Assembly (NCBI GenBank): GCA_018968925.1
Contig: JAGWZI010000003.1
Span: 1 to 42,169, forward strand
Length of the DNA stretch: 42,169 bases
DNA from: Patescibacteria group bacterium
Lineage (GTDB): Bacteria > Patescibacteriota > Minisyncoccia > Phycocordibacterales > GWA1-40-21
Direction of reading: 5' to 3'
Shown piece after piece: positions 1 to 8,489 of this stretch. The notes beneath the pieces are model-generated. The model did not search any database. It saw nothing but the letters and a program-made list of their open reading frames with translations, and had not been told where the DNA came from. How positions within the stretch are numbered: the first letter of the stretch is position 1; every line of letters begins with the position of its first letter. Position numbers and translations under genes: made by a program.

Positions 1-1
1 G

Positions 2-331
2 GCGTTTCTCCATTATAAGGAAGCGATTCTCGGCCCACGATACGAGCTCTCCGTTGCCGTCGTCAGTCCGGCAAAGATGCGCGCAATCAACCGGCAGTAT
101 CGCAAGCTCGACAAGCCGACGGACGTTCTCGCATTTCCCCTTTCAAAAACACAGGGCGAGGTGTTCCTCTGTCTGCCGGAAACGAAAAAAGAGGCGAAAA
201 AATTCGACCGCGGCTATGAAAATTTCCTGTCATTCCTCTTCATCCATGCTTGCGTCCATTTGCTCGGCTATGATCACGGGACAAAAATGGAAAAAATGGA
301 GAAAAAATGGAGAAAAAAATTCAACATTTGA
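2..331 (+). CDS. ybeY: Endoribonuclease YbeY (rRNA maturation factor), 5'-truncated by window edge
   Basis: Frame open from base 2 (AFLHYKEAILGPRYELSVAVVSPAKMRAINRQYRKLDKPTDVLAFPL); HxxxHxxxxxH zinc motif in FIHACVHLLGYDHG. Confidence 0.9.
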   Translation, partial: AFLHYKEAILGPRYELSVAVVSPAKMRAINRQYRKLDKPTDVLAFPLSKTQGEVFLCLPETKKEAKKFDRGYENFLSFLFIHACVHLLGYDHGTKMEKMEKKWRKKFNI

Positions 332-337
332 CCGCTG

Positions 338-364
338 AGCGGAGCCGCGAGCTCCGCTTTTTTA
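338..364 (+). terminator. Rho-independent terminator after ybeY
   Basis: GCGGAGC-cgcga-GCTCCGC followed by TTTTTT. Confidence 0.8.
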
Positions 365-428
365 TGCACACTTCTCATTCCCCGAATAGTCTGGTACAAT
401 AACCCCAACAGAATCTTATCTTATAAAA

Positions 429-1619
429 ATGGCGCAGAAAATTTCAGTCGGCATAGACATCGGAACGGACCGCGTCAAAGTGGTCGTCGCCGAGAACGTG
501 AAGACCGACCGCGCGTTCGCGCCGCGCGTCATCGGTCTCGGATCGGCGAAATCGTCGGGGCTCCGCCACGGCTACGCCGTCTCGCCTGACGAAGCGACCG
601 AGGCCGTGCGCGAAGCTCTGCATCATGCCGAAAAATCCGCCGGCGTGAAGATCCGCAAAGTCCGCCTCGGCGTAGGCGGCGTCGGCCTCTCGGCCGTCGT
701 CGGCAAGGGATCGGTCATGGTCTCGCGGGCGGATTCCGAGATCACCGAGCTCGACATCCGAAACGTCCTTGCCGCCGCCGAGAGCGAATTGCCGGCAAGT
801 TCCCTCGTGAATCGGAAGATCATCGTTCCCGTGCCGCTCTCCTACAAGATCGACGAGGAGATCGTCCCCGGCCGGCCGCTCGGCATGCGCGGCGCCAAGC
901 TCGAAGCGCGCGTCCTCTTCGTTCTCTGCCTTGAACAACATATCAACGATATCATCAATGCCGCGGAAAACGCGGGTCTTGAGGTAACCGGAGTCATGGC
1001 ATCCCCGCTCATGGCGAGCCTGGTCAACATGACAAAGCTCGAACGCGTGGCCGGCAGCGTCCTTGTCAACATCGGCGCGGAAACCACCTCGCTCGCCGTC
1101 TTCGAGAACAACCTGCCCATTTCGCTCGAGGTCTTCCCCGAAGGCGGCGCGGACATCACAAACGACATCGCGCTCGGCTTCCGCATTCCGATCGACGAAG
1201 CGGAAAGCCTGAAGGTCGGTTCCGTGGCGAATGCCGATTATCCGAAAAAGAAACTCGATGACATCATCCGCAAGAAATCGGAATCCATATTCGCACGCGT
1301 CGAAGCGCATCTGAAAAAAATCGGCCGTTCGGGCCTTCTGCCCGCGGGCATCGTCATCACGGGCGGCGGCTCCGGTGCAACCGGCATCGGCGAGATCGCC
1401 CGTGCGGAACTCGGCCTGCCGGCAAAGATCGCACTGGTTAATTCCGGAGACGAGGCGAAACATGAGATCAAGGACAATGTCTGGTCGGTCGCGTACGGTC
1501 TTGCCGTCTGGGGACTCTCGAACGACGACGATATTTCCTCCGGCCTTCATTTCTCCGCAAGCTCGGGCAAAAAGCTTTTCCGCGGCATGAGCGACTGGTT
1601 CAAGCAATTCATGCCATAA
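429..1619 (+). CDS. ftsA: Cell division protein FtsA
   Basis: Actin-fold N-terminus KISVGIDIGTDRVKVVVAE; SHS2-like region; immediately upstream of ftsZ. Confidence 0.92.
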   Translation: MAQKISVGIDIGTDRVKVVVAENVKTDRAFAPRVIGLGSAKSSGLRHGYAVSPDEATEAVREALHHAEKSAGVKIRKVRLGVGGVGLSAVVGKGSVMVSRADSEITELDIRNVLAAAESELPASSLVNRKIIVPVPLSYKIDEEIVPGRPLGMRGAKLEARVLFVLCLEQHINDIINAAENAGLEVTGVMASPLMASLVNMTKLERVAGSVLVNIGAETTSLAVFENNLPISLEVFPEGGADITNDIALGFRIPIDEAESLKVGSVANADYPKKKLDDIIRKKSESIFARVEAHLKKIGRSGLLPAGIVITGGGSGATGIGEIARAELGLPAKIALVNSGDEAKHEIKDNVWSVAYGLAVWGLSNDDDISSGLHFSASSGKKLFRGMSDWFKQFMP

Positions 1620-1771
1620 CCGCGACACGCGGAATCGATCCCTGCAAGGCTTCCCTTTCCGTCCTGTTTTTTGCTATAATTCCCCCACGAAACGGAGTTC
1701 GTTTTTTTATTATCAGCGTTAACGCCCGCCCGAAAGGCCGCTTGCCGGCTTGTCCGCAAGCATCATTACCC

Positions 1772-2920
1772 ATGCCACACGTCAAACCGGAAATCGAAGT
1801 GTTCGCGCGCATCAAAGTCATCGGCATCGGCGGCTCGGGCGGCAACGCGGTGAACCACATGGTGAATTCCAAAGTGAAAGGCGCCGAATTCATCGCCGTC
1901 AACACCGACGCGCAGGACCTCCACCACTCCCTTGCGGGCAAAAAGATCCACATCGGCAAGAATCTGACAAAAGGCCTCGGCACCGGCATGAATCCGGAGC
2001 TCGGCAAGCGCGCCGCCGAAGAGACGAAAGAGGAGCTCCAGGAAGCGCTCAAAGGTGCGGACATGGTCTTCGTTGCGCTTGGAGAAGGCGGCGGCACGGG
2101 TACCGGCGCGGCGCCGTTCGTGGCAAAGATCGCCAAGGAGCTCGGCATCCTGACGATTGCCGTCGTCACGAAACCGTTCGTCTTCGAGGGCCAACAGCGC
2201 AACCGCATCGCGGACGCAGGCATCGACGAGCTGAAAAAGTGCGTCGACGCCATCATCGTCGTGCCGAACGACCGCCTGCTCGCCATGGTCACGAAAGAAA
2301 CGACCATGAAATCCGCCTTTGCGCTCTCGGACGACATTCTCCGCCAGGCAGTCGAGGGTATCTCCGATCTCATCACGACGCCGGGCATCATCAATATCGA
2401 CTTCGCCGACATCCGCACCGTCGTCGAGAACGCCGGATCGGCCTTGATGGGCATCGGTACGGCATCGGGCGAGAGGCGCGCCGAGGAAGCCGCGCGCGCC
2501 GCGATCAATTCGCCGCTCCTCGAGGTCTCGATCAACGGCGCGAAAGGCGTGCTCTTCTCCATCGCGGCGGGCGACGACCTGACCTTGTTCGAAGTCCAGG
2601 AAGCCGCAAAAATCATCACCGAATCGATCGACCCGAACGCGAAAGTTATTTTCGGTACCATCCACACCGACAAGCTCAAGAAAAACGAGATCCAGATCAC
2701 CGTCATCGCGTCCGGCTTCGGCGAAAGCCAGGGCAAGAAATCGCTCTTCCAGTCGGCAAAATCCGAAGACAAAGGAAGAATATTCAACACGGTCGAACCA
2801 AAAGAGGAAAAGCCGCTGCCGAAACCGGAACCGATGCCGGCGCCCGAACCGAAAAAATCCGCGAAAATCGAGGAAGAAGACGACTGGGGCGTGCCATCCT
2901 TCCTGCGACGGAAAAAATAA
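1772..2920 (+). CDS. ftsZ: Cell division protein FtsZ
   Basis: Tubulin signature GEGGGTGTGAAP, N-terminal IKVIGIGGSGGNAVNHM, C-terminal core peptide DDWGVPSFLRRKK; ATG at 1772 preferred over TTG at 1742. Confidence 0.97.
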   Translation: MPHVKPEIEVFARIKVIGIGGSGGNAVNHMVNSKVKGAEFIAVNTDAQDLHHSLAGKKIHIGKNLTKGLGTGMNPELGKRAAEETKEELQEALKGADMVFVALGEGGGTGTGAAPFVAKIAKELGILTIAVVTKPFVFEGQQRNRIADAGIDELKKCVDAIIVVPNDRLLAMVTKETTMKSAFALSDDILRQAVEGISDLITTPGIINIDFADIRTVVENAGSALMGIGTASGERRAEEAARAAINSPLLEVSINGAKGVLFSIAAGDDLTLFEVQEAAKIITESIDPNAKVIFGTIHTDKLKKNEIQITVIASGFGESQGKKSLFQSAKSEDKGRIFNTVEPKEEKPLPKPEPMPAPEPKKSAKIEEEDDWGVPSFLRRKK

Positions 2921-2946
2921 CGCGAACCGCGTAGTATCATCATTTC

Positions 2947-3861
2947 ATGACATACGACCTTGCAATCATCGGCGGAGGGCCCGCCGGCATATCGGCCGGC
3001 GTCTATGCCGCGCGCAAGAAAATAAAGACGCTCTTCCTCGCGGAAAACCTCGAGGGCCAGAGCGCCGTGTCCGACGACATCCAGAACTGGATCGGCATGC
3101 CGCACGTGAAAGGCGCGGAGCTCGCGAAGATGATGGCGGACCACTTGCGCGCATACGCCGGCGATTCTCTCGATATCAAAAAAGAGCGCGTGACGCTCGT
3201 CGAAAAAGACGGCAAGGGTTTTTCCCTGCGGACGAACAAAGCGAATTATTCCGCAAAAACGATCTTGGTCGCGACCGGCAGCGTCCGGCGCAAACTCGAC
3301 ATTCCGGGCGCGAAGGAATTCGACAACAAAGGCATCAGCTATTGCGCCTCGTGCGATGCGCCGCTTTTCGACGGCGCGAATGTCGCGGTCGTCGGCGGCG
3401 GCAATGCGGCGTTCGAATCGGCGGCGCAGCTTGCCGCGTATGCGAAGCGCATCACCATTCTCGCCAGAAGCCGCTTCCGCGCCGACCCCGTCACCGTCGA
3501 GAAAGTCCTCGCTGACAAGAAGATCGAGGCCCTTGAAAATATCGACCTTGCCGAAGTGAAAGGCGGCGATTTCGTCACCTCTCTCGCGTATACAAAGCGC
3601 GATTCCGGCGCAAAAAAGGAGATTCCTGTCACCGGCATCTTCGTCGAGATCGGCGCCGTCCCCTCGGTCGATTTCGTGAAAAATCTCGTCAAACTCGACG
3701 GAAAAAACGAGATCGTCACCGACCCGAAGACCCAGGTGACGTCCGCGGAAGGCATTTGGGCCGCCGGCGACTGTACGAACGGCCTCTACAAGCAGAACAA
3801 CATCGCCGCCGGCGACGCCGTGAAAGCGCTCGAGAACATCTTTGAATATCTGAAGACATAA
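2947..3861 (+). CDS. trxB: Thioredoxin reductase-like FAD/NAD(P)H oxidoreductase
   Basis: GGGPAGISAGVYAARK FAD motif, redox CASC in GISYCASCDAPLF, GGGNAAFESA NAD(P) motif, C-terminal GIWAAGDCTN. Confidence 0.9.
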   Translation: MTYDLAIIGGGPAGISAGVYAARKKIKTLFLAENLEGQSAVSDDIQNWIGMPHVKGAELAKMMADHLRAYAGDSLDIKKERVTLVEKDGKGFSLRTNKANYSAKTILVATGSVRRKLDIPGAKEFDNKGISYCASCDAPLFDGANVAVVGGGNAAFESAAQLAAYAKRITILARSRFRADPVTVEKVLADKKIEALENIDLAEVKGGDFVTSLAYTKRDSGAKKEIPVTGIFVEIGAVPSVDFVKNLVKLDGKNEIVTDPKTQVTSAEGIWAAGDCTNGLYKQNNIAAGDAVKALENIFEYLKT

Positions 3862-3888
3862 AAAACCGCCTGTGACACGGCGGTTTTT
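3861..3888. terminator. Bidirectional terminator between convergent trxB and NUDIX genes
   Basis: AAAAACCGCC-tgtgacac-GGCGGTTTTT. Confidence 0.85.
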
Positions 3889-4390
3889 ATTCTGCTGAAA
3901 GCCTTTCGACTTCCTTCACCTGTACGTCGCCGATCAAGGCAGTAAATCCTCTCGCGTAGGTGAACTCGACGAGAACTTTTTTGCCGGCAAGGACCGGCGG
4001 AAGCCAGTACCGGTCGGCAAGCATCATGTCGGCAAGCGGAAGCTTTTCCCGCGGATACCTGCAAGGATCGATCATCTCTTTCGTCGAAATGATGTCCCCG
4101 TTCCACCGGTCGCACAGGAAGACGAGGATCTTCGCCGTGCGCAACATGCCTTCGGCATTCAAACGATGGGCGGTAAGAACGGCCGAAAGACGGAGATCTT
4201 CCGGACGAACCGCTACACCGTCGCCCGGCTTCCGATCGCCGCGCGTCTCTTCCTCGACCTCGCGGATCGCGGCTTGGACCGGCGTCTCGCCCGCTTCCAC
4301 CCCGCCGCCGTACCCGTTTGTTGTTCCGGCCGATTTCTCCGGTATGCCGTGCCAAAAATACATATCGGTCATCGACAAAAAACACGACAA
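3887..4390 (-). CDS. NUDIX hydrolase (MutT/MTH1-like); N-terminal strand appears in another frame, see findings
   Basis: Nudix box GGGVEAGETPVQAAIREVEEE (GX5EX7REUXEE). Confidence 0.8.
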   Translation of the reverse strand: MSCFLSMTDMYFWHGIPEKSAGTTNGYGGGVEAGETPVQAAIREVEEETRGDRKPGDGVAVRPEDLRLSAVLTAHRLNAEGMLRTAKILVFLCDRWNGDIISTKEMIDPCRYPREKLPLADMMLADRYWLPPVLAGKKVLVEFTYARGFTALIGDVQVKEVERLSAE

Positions 4391-4530
4391 CTGCGGTATT
4401 TTGAAACTTTTCTTTCGGAGCTTCCATGCGTATCACCTCGCTTTCATGATAACGTTCCGCTTTCAGCATACTCCTTTCCGCCGGTCGCGCAAGCGCTTCC
4501 TTTTTCCGGAAAAATATGATAAATTCTCGT

Positions 4531-4614
4531 GGCCGAGCGGTTAGCTGTTTGGGTAGGTCATTTCAAATATTGCGGGGATTAGCTGTTTTGGCAGATCGTT
4601 TACAAAAAACTTGC
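4531..4614 (+). repeat. Two tandem degenerate tRNA-Val 5'-end copies upstream of tRNA-Val
   Basis: GAGCGGTTAGCTGTTTGGG and GCGGGGATTAGCTGTTTTGG versus tRNA GGGCGGTTAGCTCAGTTGG, spacing 38 and 42 nt. Confidence 0.75.
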
Positions 4615-4690
4615 GGGCGGTTAGCTCAGTTGGTAGAGCGCAATCTTGACGTGATTGATGTCAGAGGTTCGATTCCTCTACCGCCCACCA
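4615..4690 (+). tRNA. tRNA-Val(GAC), CCA encoded
   Basis: Cloverleaf GGGCGGT/ACCGCCC, D-arm GCTCAGTTGGTAGAGC, anticodon loop TTGACGT, T-arm AGAGGTTCGATTCCTCT, ACCA. Confidence 0.95.
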
Positions 4691-4694
4691 TGGA

Positions 4695-4718
4695 AAAAAT
4701 CCCCTGACGGGGATTTTT
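4695..4718. terminator. Bidirectional terminator between tRNA-Val and receiver gene
   Basis: AAAAATCCCC-tgac-GGGGATTTTT. Confidence 0.85.
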
Positions 4719-5104
4719 CATTTGGAGTGATATTTGCCGTAGACTTCCCGGGCTTTCGCCGCGATGTCCTCCGGGCTGTTCTGACTTTTGACGAGACAGG
4801 CGTCCGCGCCAAGGTCGAGGCCTTTTTTCAGATCTTCCTGGCTCGAAAGGTTCGTGAGGATGATGACCGGAATGTTCTTGAGAGTCGCGTCGGCCTTCAT
4901 AAATTTCAGCACTTCGAAGCCGTCCTTGCGCGGCATCATGACGTCAAGCACCGCGAGGTCCGGCTTTACCGGCATCGCGGCAAGTTTTTCCACCGCTTCC
5001 TGTCCGTCGGCCGCCATCGCGAAATCGAAATTGTCGAGTTTGAAGATCTGGCTGTAAATGCTTACCATCAGCGGATCGTCTTCTGCCATGAAAATCGTCG
5101 CCAT
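4718..5104 (-). CDS. Single-domain response regulator (CheY-like receiver)
   Basis: AEDDPLM acidic pocket, LAVLDVMMPRKDGFEVL phospho-Asp, ILTNLS, LVKS; no output domain. Confidence 0.9.
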   Translation of the reverse strand: MATIFMAEDDPLMVSIYSQIFKLDNFDFAMAADGQEAVEKLAAMPVKPDLAVLDVMMPRKDGFEVLKFMKADATLKNIPVIILTNLSSQEDLKKGLDLGADACLVKSQNSPEDIAAKAREVYGKYHSK

Positions 5105-5137
5105 AAGAATTGCTGTTTTATGTACGTGAGTATCCTA

Positions 5138-6163
5138 TCATTTCGCAAGCGGAATTGCAAAGACGAAGGTGCTTCCCTTCCCGAGATCGCTTTTCTCGAG
5201 CACGACCGAACCGCCGATCATGCCGACGAGAAGCTCCGAAATGTAGAGGCCGAGACCGCTGCCCTGCGTGATGCCGCGACCGATGAAATTCTCGTCCGTC
5301 TGACGGAACTTGCCGAAGAGCATCTGCTGGTCCTGTTCGGCAATGCCGACGCCGGTATCCGTGACGCGCACGCGCATCATGCCGTCATCGGCGGCGCTCG
5401 ATACCGTGACGCCGCCTTGGAAGGTGAATTTCAGCGCGTTGCCGATCAGATTGACGATCACCTGCTCGACGATCTCCTTGTCGGCGAAAACGGCAGGCAA
5501 CGGATCGCGCGGCGCGTCATACGAAAGGGATATGCCTTTGTTGGTGGCGATGATGGCGAGATCGCCGACCGCTTTGCGGATCGTTTCGGCGACATCGAAC
5601 CGCTCCTTCGTGACAGCGATCCGTCCGGCTTCAAGACGCGGCGCTTCGAGAAAATCGCTCACGATCTTGATCAGACGCACGCTCGCGAGATCGATGTTCG
5701 CGATGAGCTTCTTGGCATTCTCGTTCTGGATGTCATTGCTGTATGCCTTCATGATGAGCTCGGCCGACGCCTTGATGGCGGCGAGCGGCGTGCGCAAATC
5801 GTGCGAGGCAACCATGAAAAACTGTTCGCGGTTCTTTTCGACGGTTTTCGCTTCGGTGATATCCTCGACGATGACGGTGCATGCGGATCCGTCGGCCGGC
5901 ACAAAGAAGAATTTCAGGTATTTGCCGTTCCAGGCCGCTTCTTTCACCTCAATCGTCTTCTGTCCCGCGAGACAATCGCGACATGAGCCGGCGACATCGA
6001 AAGCGGAAACGATACTCCCCATGTTCTTGCCGATCAGGGAGCCAAGAATTTCCTCGCTTTTCCGGTTCTGCGATAGGACCGCTCCGTCCGGGCCGGCAAT
6101 AAGAAAACCGAACGGCGCGTTGGCAATGGCGGCGGATGCGAATCGTTCGGTTTCGGAATTCAT
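5138..6163 (-). CDS. PAS-domain sensor histidine kinase, apparently soluble
   Basis: H-box SHDLRTPLAAIKAS, N-box EQVIVNLIGNALKFT, DTGVGI, GSGLGLYI. Confidence 0.93.
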   Translation of the reverse strand: MNSETERFASAAIANAPFGFLIAGPDGAVLSQNRKSEEILGSLIGKNMGSIVSAFDVAGSCRDCLAGQKTIEVKEAAWNGKYLKFFFVPADGSACTVIVEDITEAKTVEKNREQFFMVASHDLRTPLAAIKASAELIMKAYSNDIQNENAKKLIANIDLASVRLIKIVSDFLEAPRLEAGRIAVTKERFDVAETIRKAVGDLAIIATNKGISLSYDAPRDPLPAVFADKEIVEQVIVNLIGNALKFTFQGGVTVSSAADDGMMRVRVTDTGVGIAEQDQQMLFGKFRQTDENFIGRGITQGSGLGLYISELLVGMIGGSVVLEKSDLGKGSTFVFAIPLAK

Positions 6164-6181
6164 GACCTTAAGTATACCACG

Positions 6182-6928
6182 CTAAATCTGTATCTTCGAA
6201 AAAAGCCAACTGCCGATTGCGACAAGAGCGGCGGTGAGAACGATGAGAACCGAGAGGTCGAGACCGAGACCGAATACCGGTGCGCCGCCGAGCGCCGTCC
6301 GGAACGCATCAATACCATAAGAAAGCGGATCGATGCGCGTCAACGCTGCAAGCGCCGACGGCAGGCCGGAAAGCGGAAAGAGCGCGCCAGAGAGGAAGAA
6401 GAGCGGCATGACAAGGAAATTGACCACGAATTGGAATCCCTGCATGTCGTCAAGCTGGGAGGCGATGATCGTGCCGAGCGCGGTGAAAAGGAGCGCGATG
6501 AGGAACATGAGGATGACGGCAAGACCGACAGACAGAGCGCTCGGCGCGCGGAAACCGATAAGCGTCGCAATGAGAAAAACGATGATGCCTTGCATGGTCG
6601 AGGTCGTCGCCCCGCCCGCCGTTCGTCCGAGCATGATCTCGACGCGCGAGACGGGCGCGACGAGCGTCTCCTTGAGAAAACCGAACTGCTTGTCCCAGAT
6701 GATCTCGATGCCGGAAAAGACCGAGGAAAAGATGATCGCCATGCCGATGACCCCGGGCACGAGAAATTGCACGTAATTCCCCTCCCCGGCTTTCTGGAAG
6801 ACCGGTCCGAGACCGTAGCCGAGCGCGACGAGGAACAGGAGCGGCTGGGCGAGCGATCCGAAGACCCGCGATTTCGATCGCAGGTACCTTTTGATCTGCC
6901 GAAGCCATAAAATATAGATCGTTCTCAT
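6182..6928 (-). CDS. ABC-2 type transporter permease (DrrB-like)
   Basis: MRTIYILWLRQIKRYLRSKSRVFGSLAQPLLFLVALGYGLG; ABC-2 membrane topology; next to its ATPase. Confidence 0.9.
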   Translation of the reverse strand: MRTIYILWLRQIKRYLRSKSRVFGSLAQPLLFLVALGYGLGPVFQKAGEGNYVQFLVPGVIGMAIIFSSVFSGIEIIWDKQFGFLKETLVAPVSRVEIMLGRTAGGATTSTMQGIIVFLIATLIGFRAPSALSVGLAVILMFLIALLFTALGTIIASQLDDMQGFQFVVNFLVMPLFFLSGALFPLSGLPSALAALTRIDPLSYGIDAFRTALGGAPVFGLGLDLSVLIVLTAALVAIGSWLFSKIQI

Positions 6929-6932
6929 GTTT

Positions 6933-7739
6933 TTATCGCCGATTGCCGCCCGACCACACCTGCCGCCGCTGTCGCATGGCATCCGCCGCACCGGCTTCCT
7001 CGTCGCGGATCTTGCGGCCGGTGAGCGCGAGGAACGCGTCTTCAAGCGAACTTGTGTCGGTCTTCTTTTTGAGCTCGTCCGCCGTGCCGATCGCCACGAT
7101 CTTGCCGTAATCGATGACCGCGATCCTCTCGGCCACTTTTTCCGCCTCTTCCATGTAATGCGTCGTGAAAAAAACCGTCGTACCTTCGGTCGCGTTCAGG
7201 TCTTTCAAATAATTCCACAGGTGATTGCGAGTTTGCGGATCAAGGCCGATCGTTGGCTCGTCGAGGAAAATGACCTTCGGGTGATGCAGGAGACCGCGAG
7301 CGATCTCAAGGCGCCGTTTCATGCCGCCCGAGAACGATTTGACGAGGCTGTCCTTCCTGTCCCAGAGCTCGACGAACGTCATGAGCTTTTCGATCCGTTC
7401 ACGCCGGACCTTCTTCTCGATGCCGTAGAGCACGCCGTGGAATTCCATGTTCTCCCAGGCGGTTAGTTCGTCGTCGAGCGATGGGTCCTGGAAGACGATG
7501 CCGAAGGATTTGCGCACCGCATGCGGATCATGTTTCGGATCGAAACCGGCAAGCGCGATCGATCCTGCCGTCGGATCGAGAAGCGTCGTGAGCATTTTGA
7601 TCGTCGTGGATTTTCCCGCGCCGTTCGGACCGAGGAACGCGAAGATCTCGCCGCGTGCGACGGAAAACGTGATGTCGTTCACCGCCGTGATGTCGCCAAA
7701 TTTCTTGACGAGGTTTTTTACTTCGATGATATCGGTCAT
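6933..7739 (-). CDS. ABC transporter ATP-binding protein (DrrA-like)
   Basis: Walker A GPNGAGKST, signature SFSGGMKRRLEIARGL, Walker B VIFLDEPTIGLDP. Confidence 0.95.
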   Translation of the reverse strand: MTDIIEVKNLVKKFGDITAVNDITFSVARGEIFAFLGPNGAGKSTTIKMLTTLLDPTAGSIALAGFDPKHDPHAVRKSFGIVFQDPSLDDELTAWENMEFHGVLYGIEKKVRRERIEKLMTFVELWDRKDSLVKSFSGGMKRRLEIARGLLHHPKVIFLDEPTIGLDPQTRNHLWNYLKDLNATEGTTVFFTTHYMEEAEKVAERIAVIDYGKIVAIGTADELKKKTDTSSLEDAFLALTGRKIRDEEAGAADAMRQRRQVWSGGNRR

Positions 7740-7761
7740 GTCGCTAGTATATACGAAAAAA

Positions 7762-8397
7762 TCAGAATTCGGTTGCCTTGCCGATCGGCATCGGTACGAA
7801 CCTGATCCCCTTCGGCTCGAGAAACGTTGGTGCGAGACGATCCGTCGTTGCCGTGCTTTTGCTATTGGCATCATGCACCGGGAAACAGACATCAGGTTTG
7901 AGCGCTTCGGCATAGCTCACGCCTTCGGAAAATTTCATCCACGGCCCGGCGACCGGCAGGGCAAGCACCGGAACACGCCGGTGCGGGTCGGTCAGCGCAT
8001 CGCCCGGATAAAAGAGCTTGCCCGAGATAAAATATCCTGTGTTCTGGCAGACCGGATAATGATCGTGGATGAACGCATGGTCGCGGCCGATGCCTTCGAT
8101 GATGACGCCTTGGTATTCGTATTTTTCGCCATCCTCGACCTTCGTGAACGGAATCCCCTCCTTCACGAGAAGCGCGCCGACCGAAGCGTTCGTGATGACG
8201 ATCGCGTTCGGATTCTTCTTCAGGATGTTTTTCACCGAATCAAGGTGAAAATGATCGAAATGATCGTGCGTGACAAGCATGATGTCGATATTTTCGACGT
8301 CATCCTGCGCCGTCGAATACGTGCCTGGATCAGTGATGATCCGGACGCCTTTCTCTTCAACAAGCAGACAACAGTGACCAAATTTCGTGATCATCAT
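7762..8397 (-). CDS. MBL-fold metal-dependent hydrolase (UlaG-like)
   Basis: ITKFGHCCLLVEEKGVRIITDPG and THDHFDHFHLDSV metal-binding motif. Confidence 0.9.
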   Translation of the reverse strand: MMITKFGHCCLLVEEKGVRIITDPGTYSTAQDDVENIDIMLVTHDHFDHFHLDSVKNILKKNPNAIVITNASVGALLVKEGIPFTKVEDGEKYEYQGVIIEGIGRDHAFIHDHYPVCQNTGYFISGKLFYPGDALTDPHRRVPVLALPVAGPWMKFSEGVSYAEALKPDVCFPVHDANSKSTATTDRLAPTFLEPKGIRFVPMPIGKATEF

Positions 8398-8489
8398 GCC
8401 GAATATTATAGCAGAAAAAACCTTTTGCAGGCTTCAGAATTCAAACGTTTGACGTCAATCACCAGTAAGGATATTCTGACGCGCAACGG

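Noticed and set aside
1609-3144. 511-aa minus-strand ORF antisense to ftsZ/trxB
   Set aside because: Antisense to clear FtsZ and TrxB; low-complexity Ser/Arg/Ala composition typical of shadow ORFs in GC-rich DNA
4531-4560. Possible tRNA-Leu/Ser 5' fragment (GTGGCCGAGCGGTTA)
   Set aside because: No anticodon or T-arm follows; better explained as a degenerate copy of the adjacent tRNA-Val 5' end
4655-5986. 443-aa plus-strand ORF over tRNA-Val, receiver and kinase
   Set aside because: Shadow of the real minus-strand receiver and kinase; starts inside the tRNA gene
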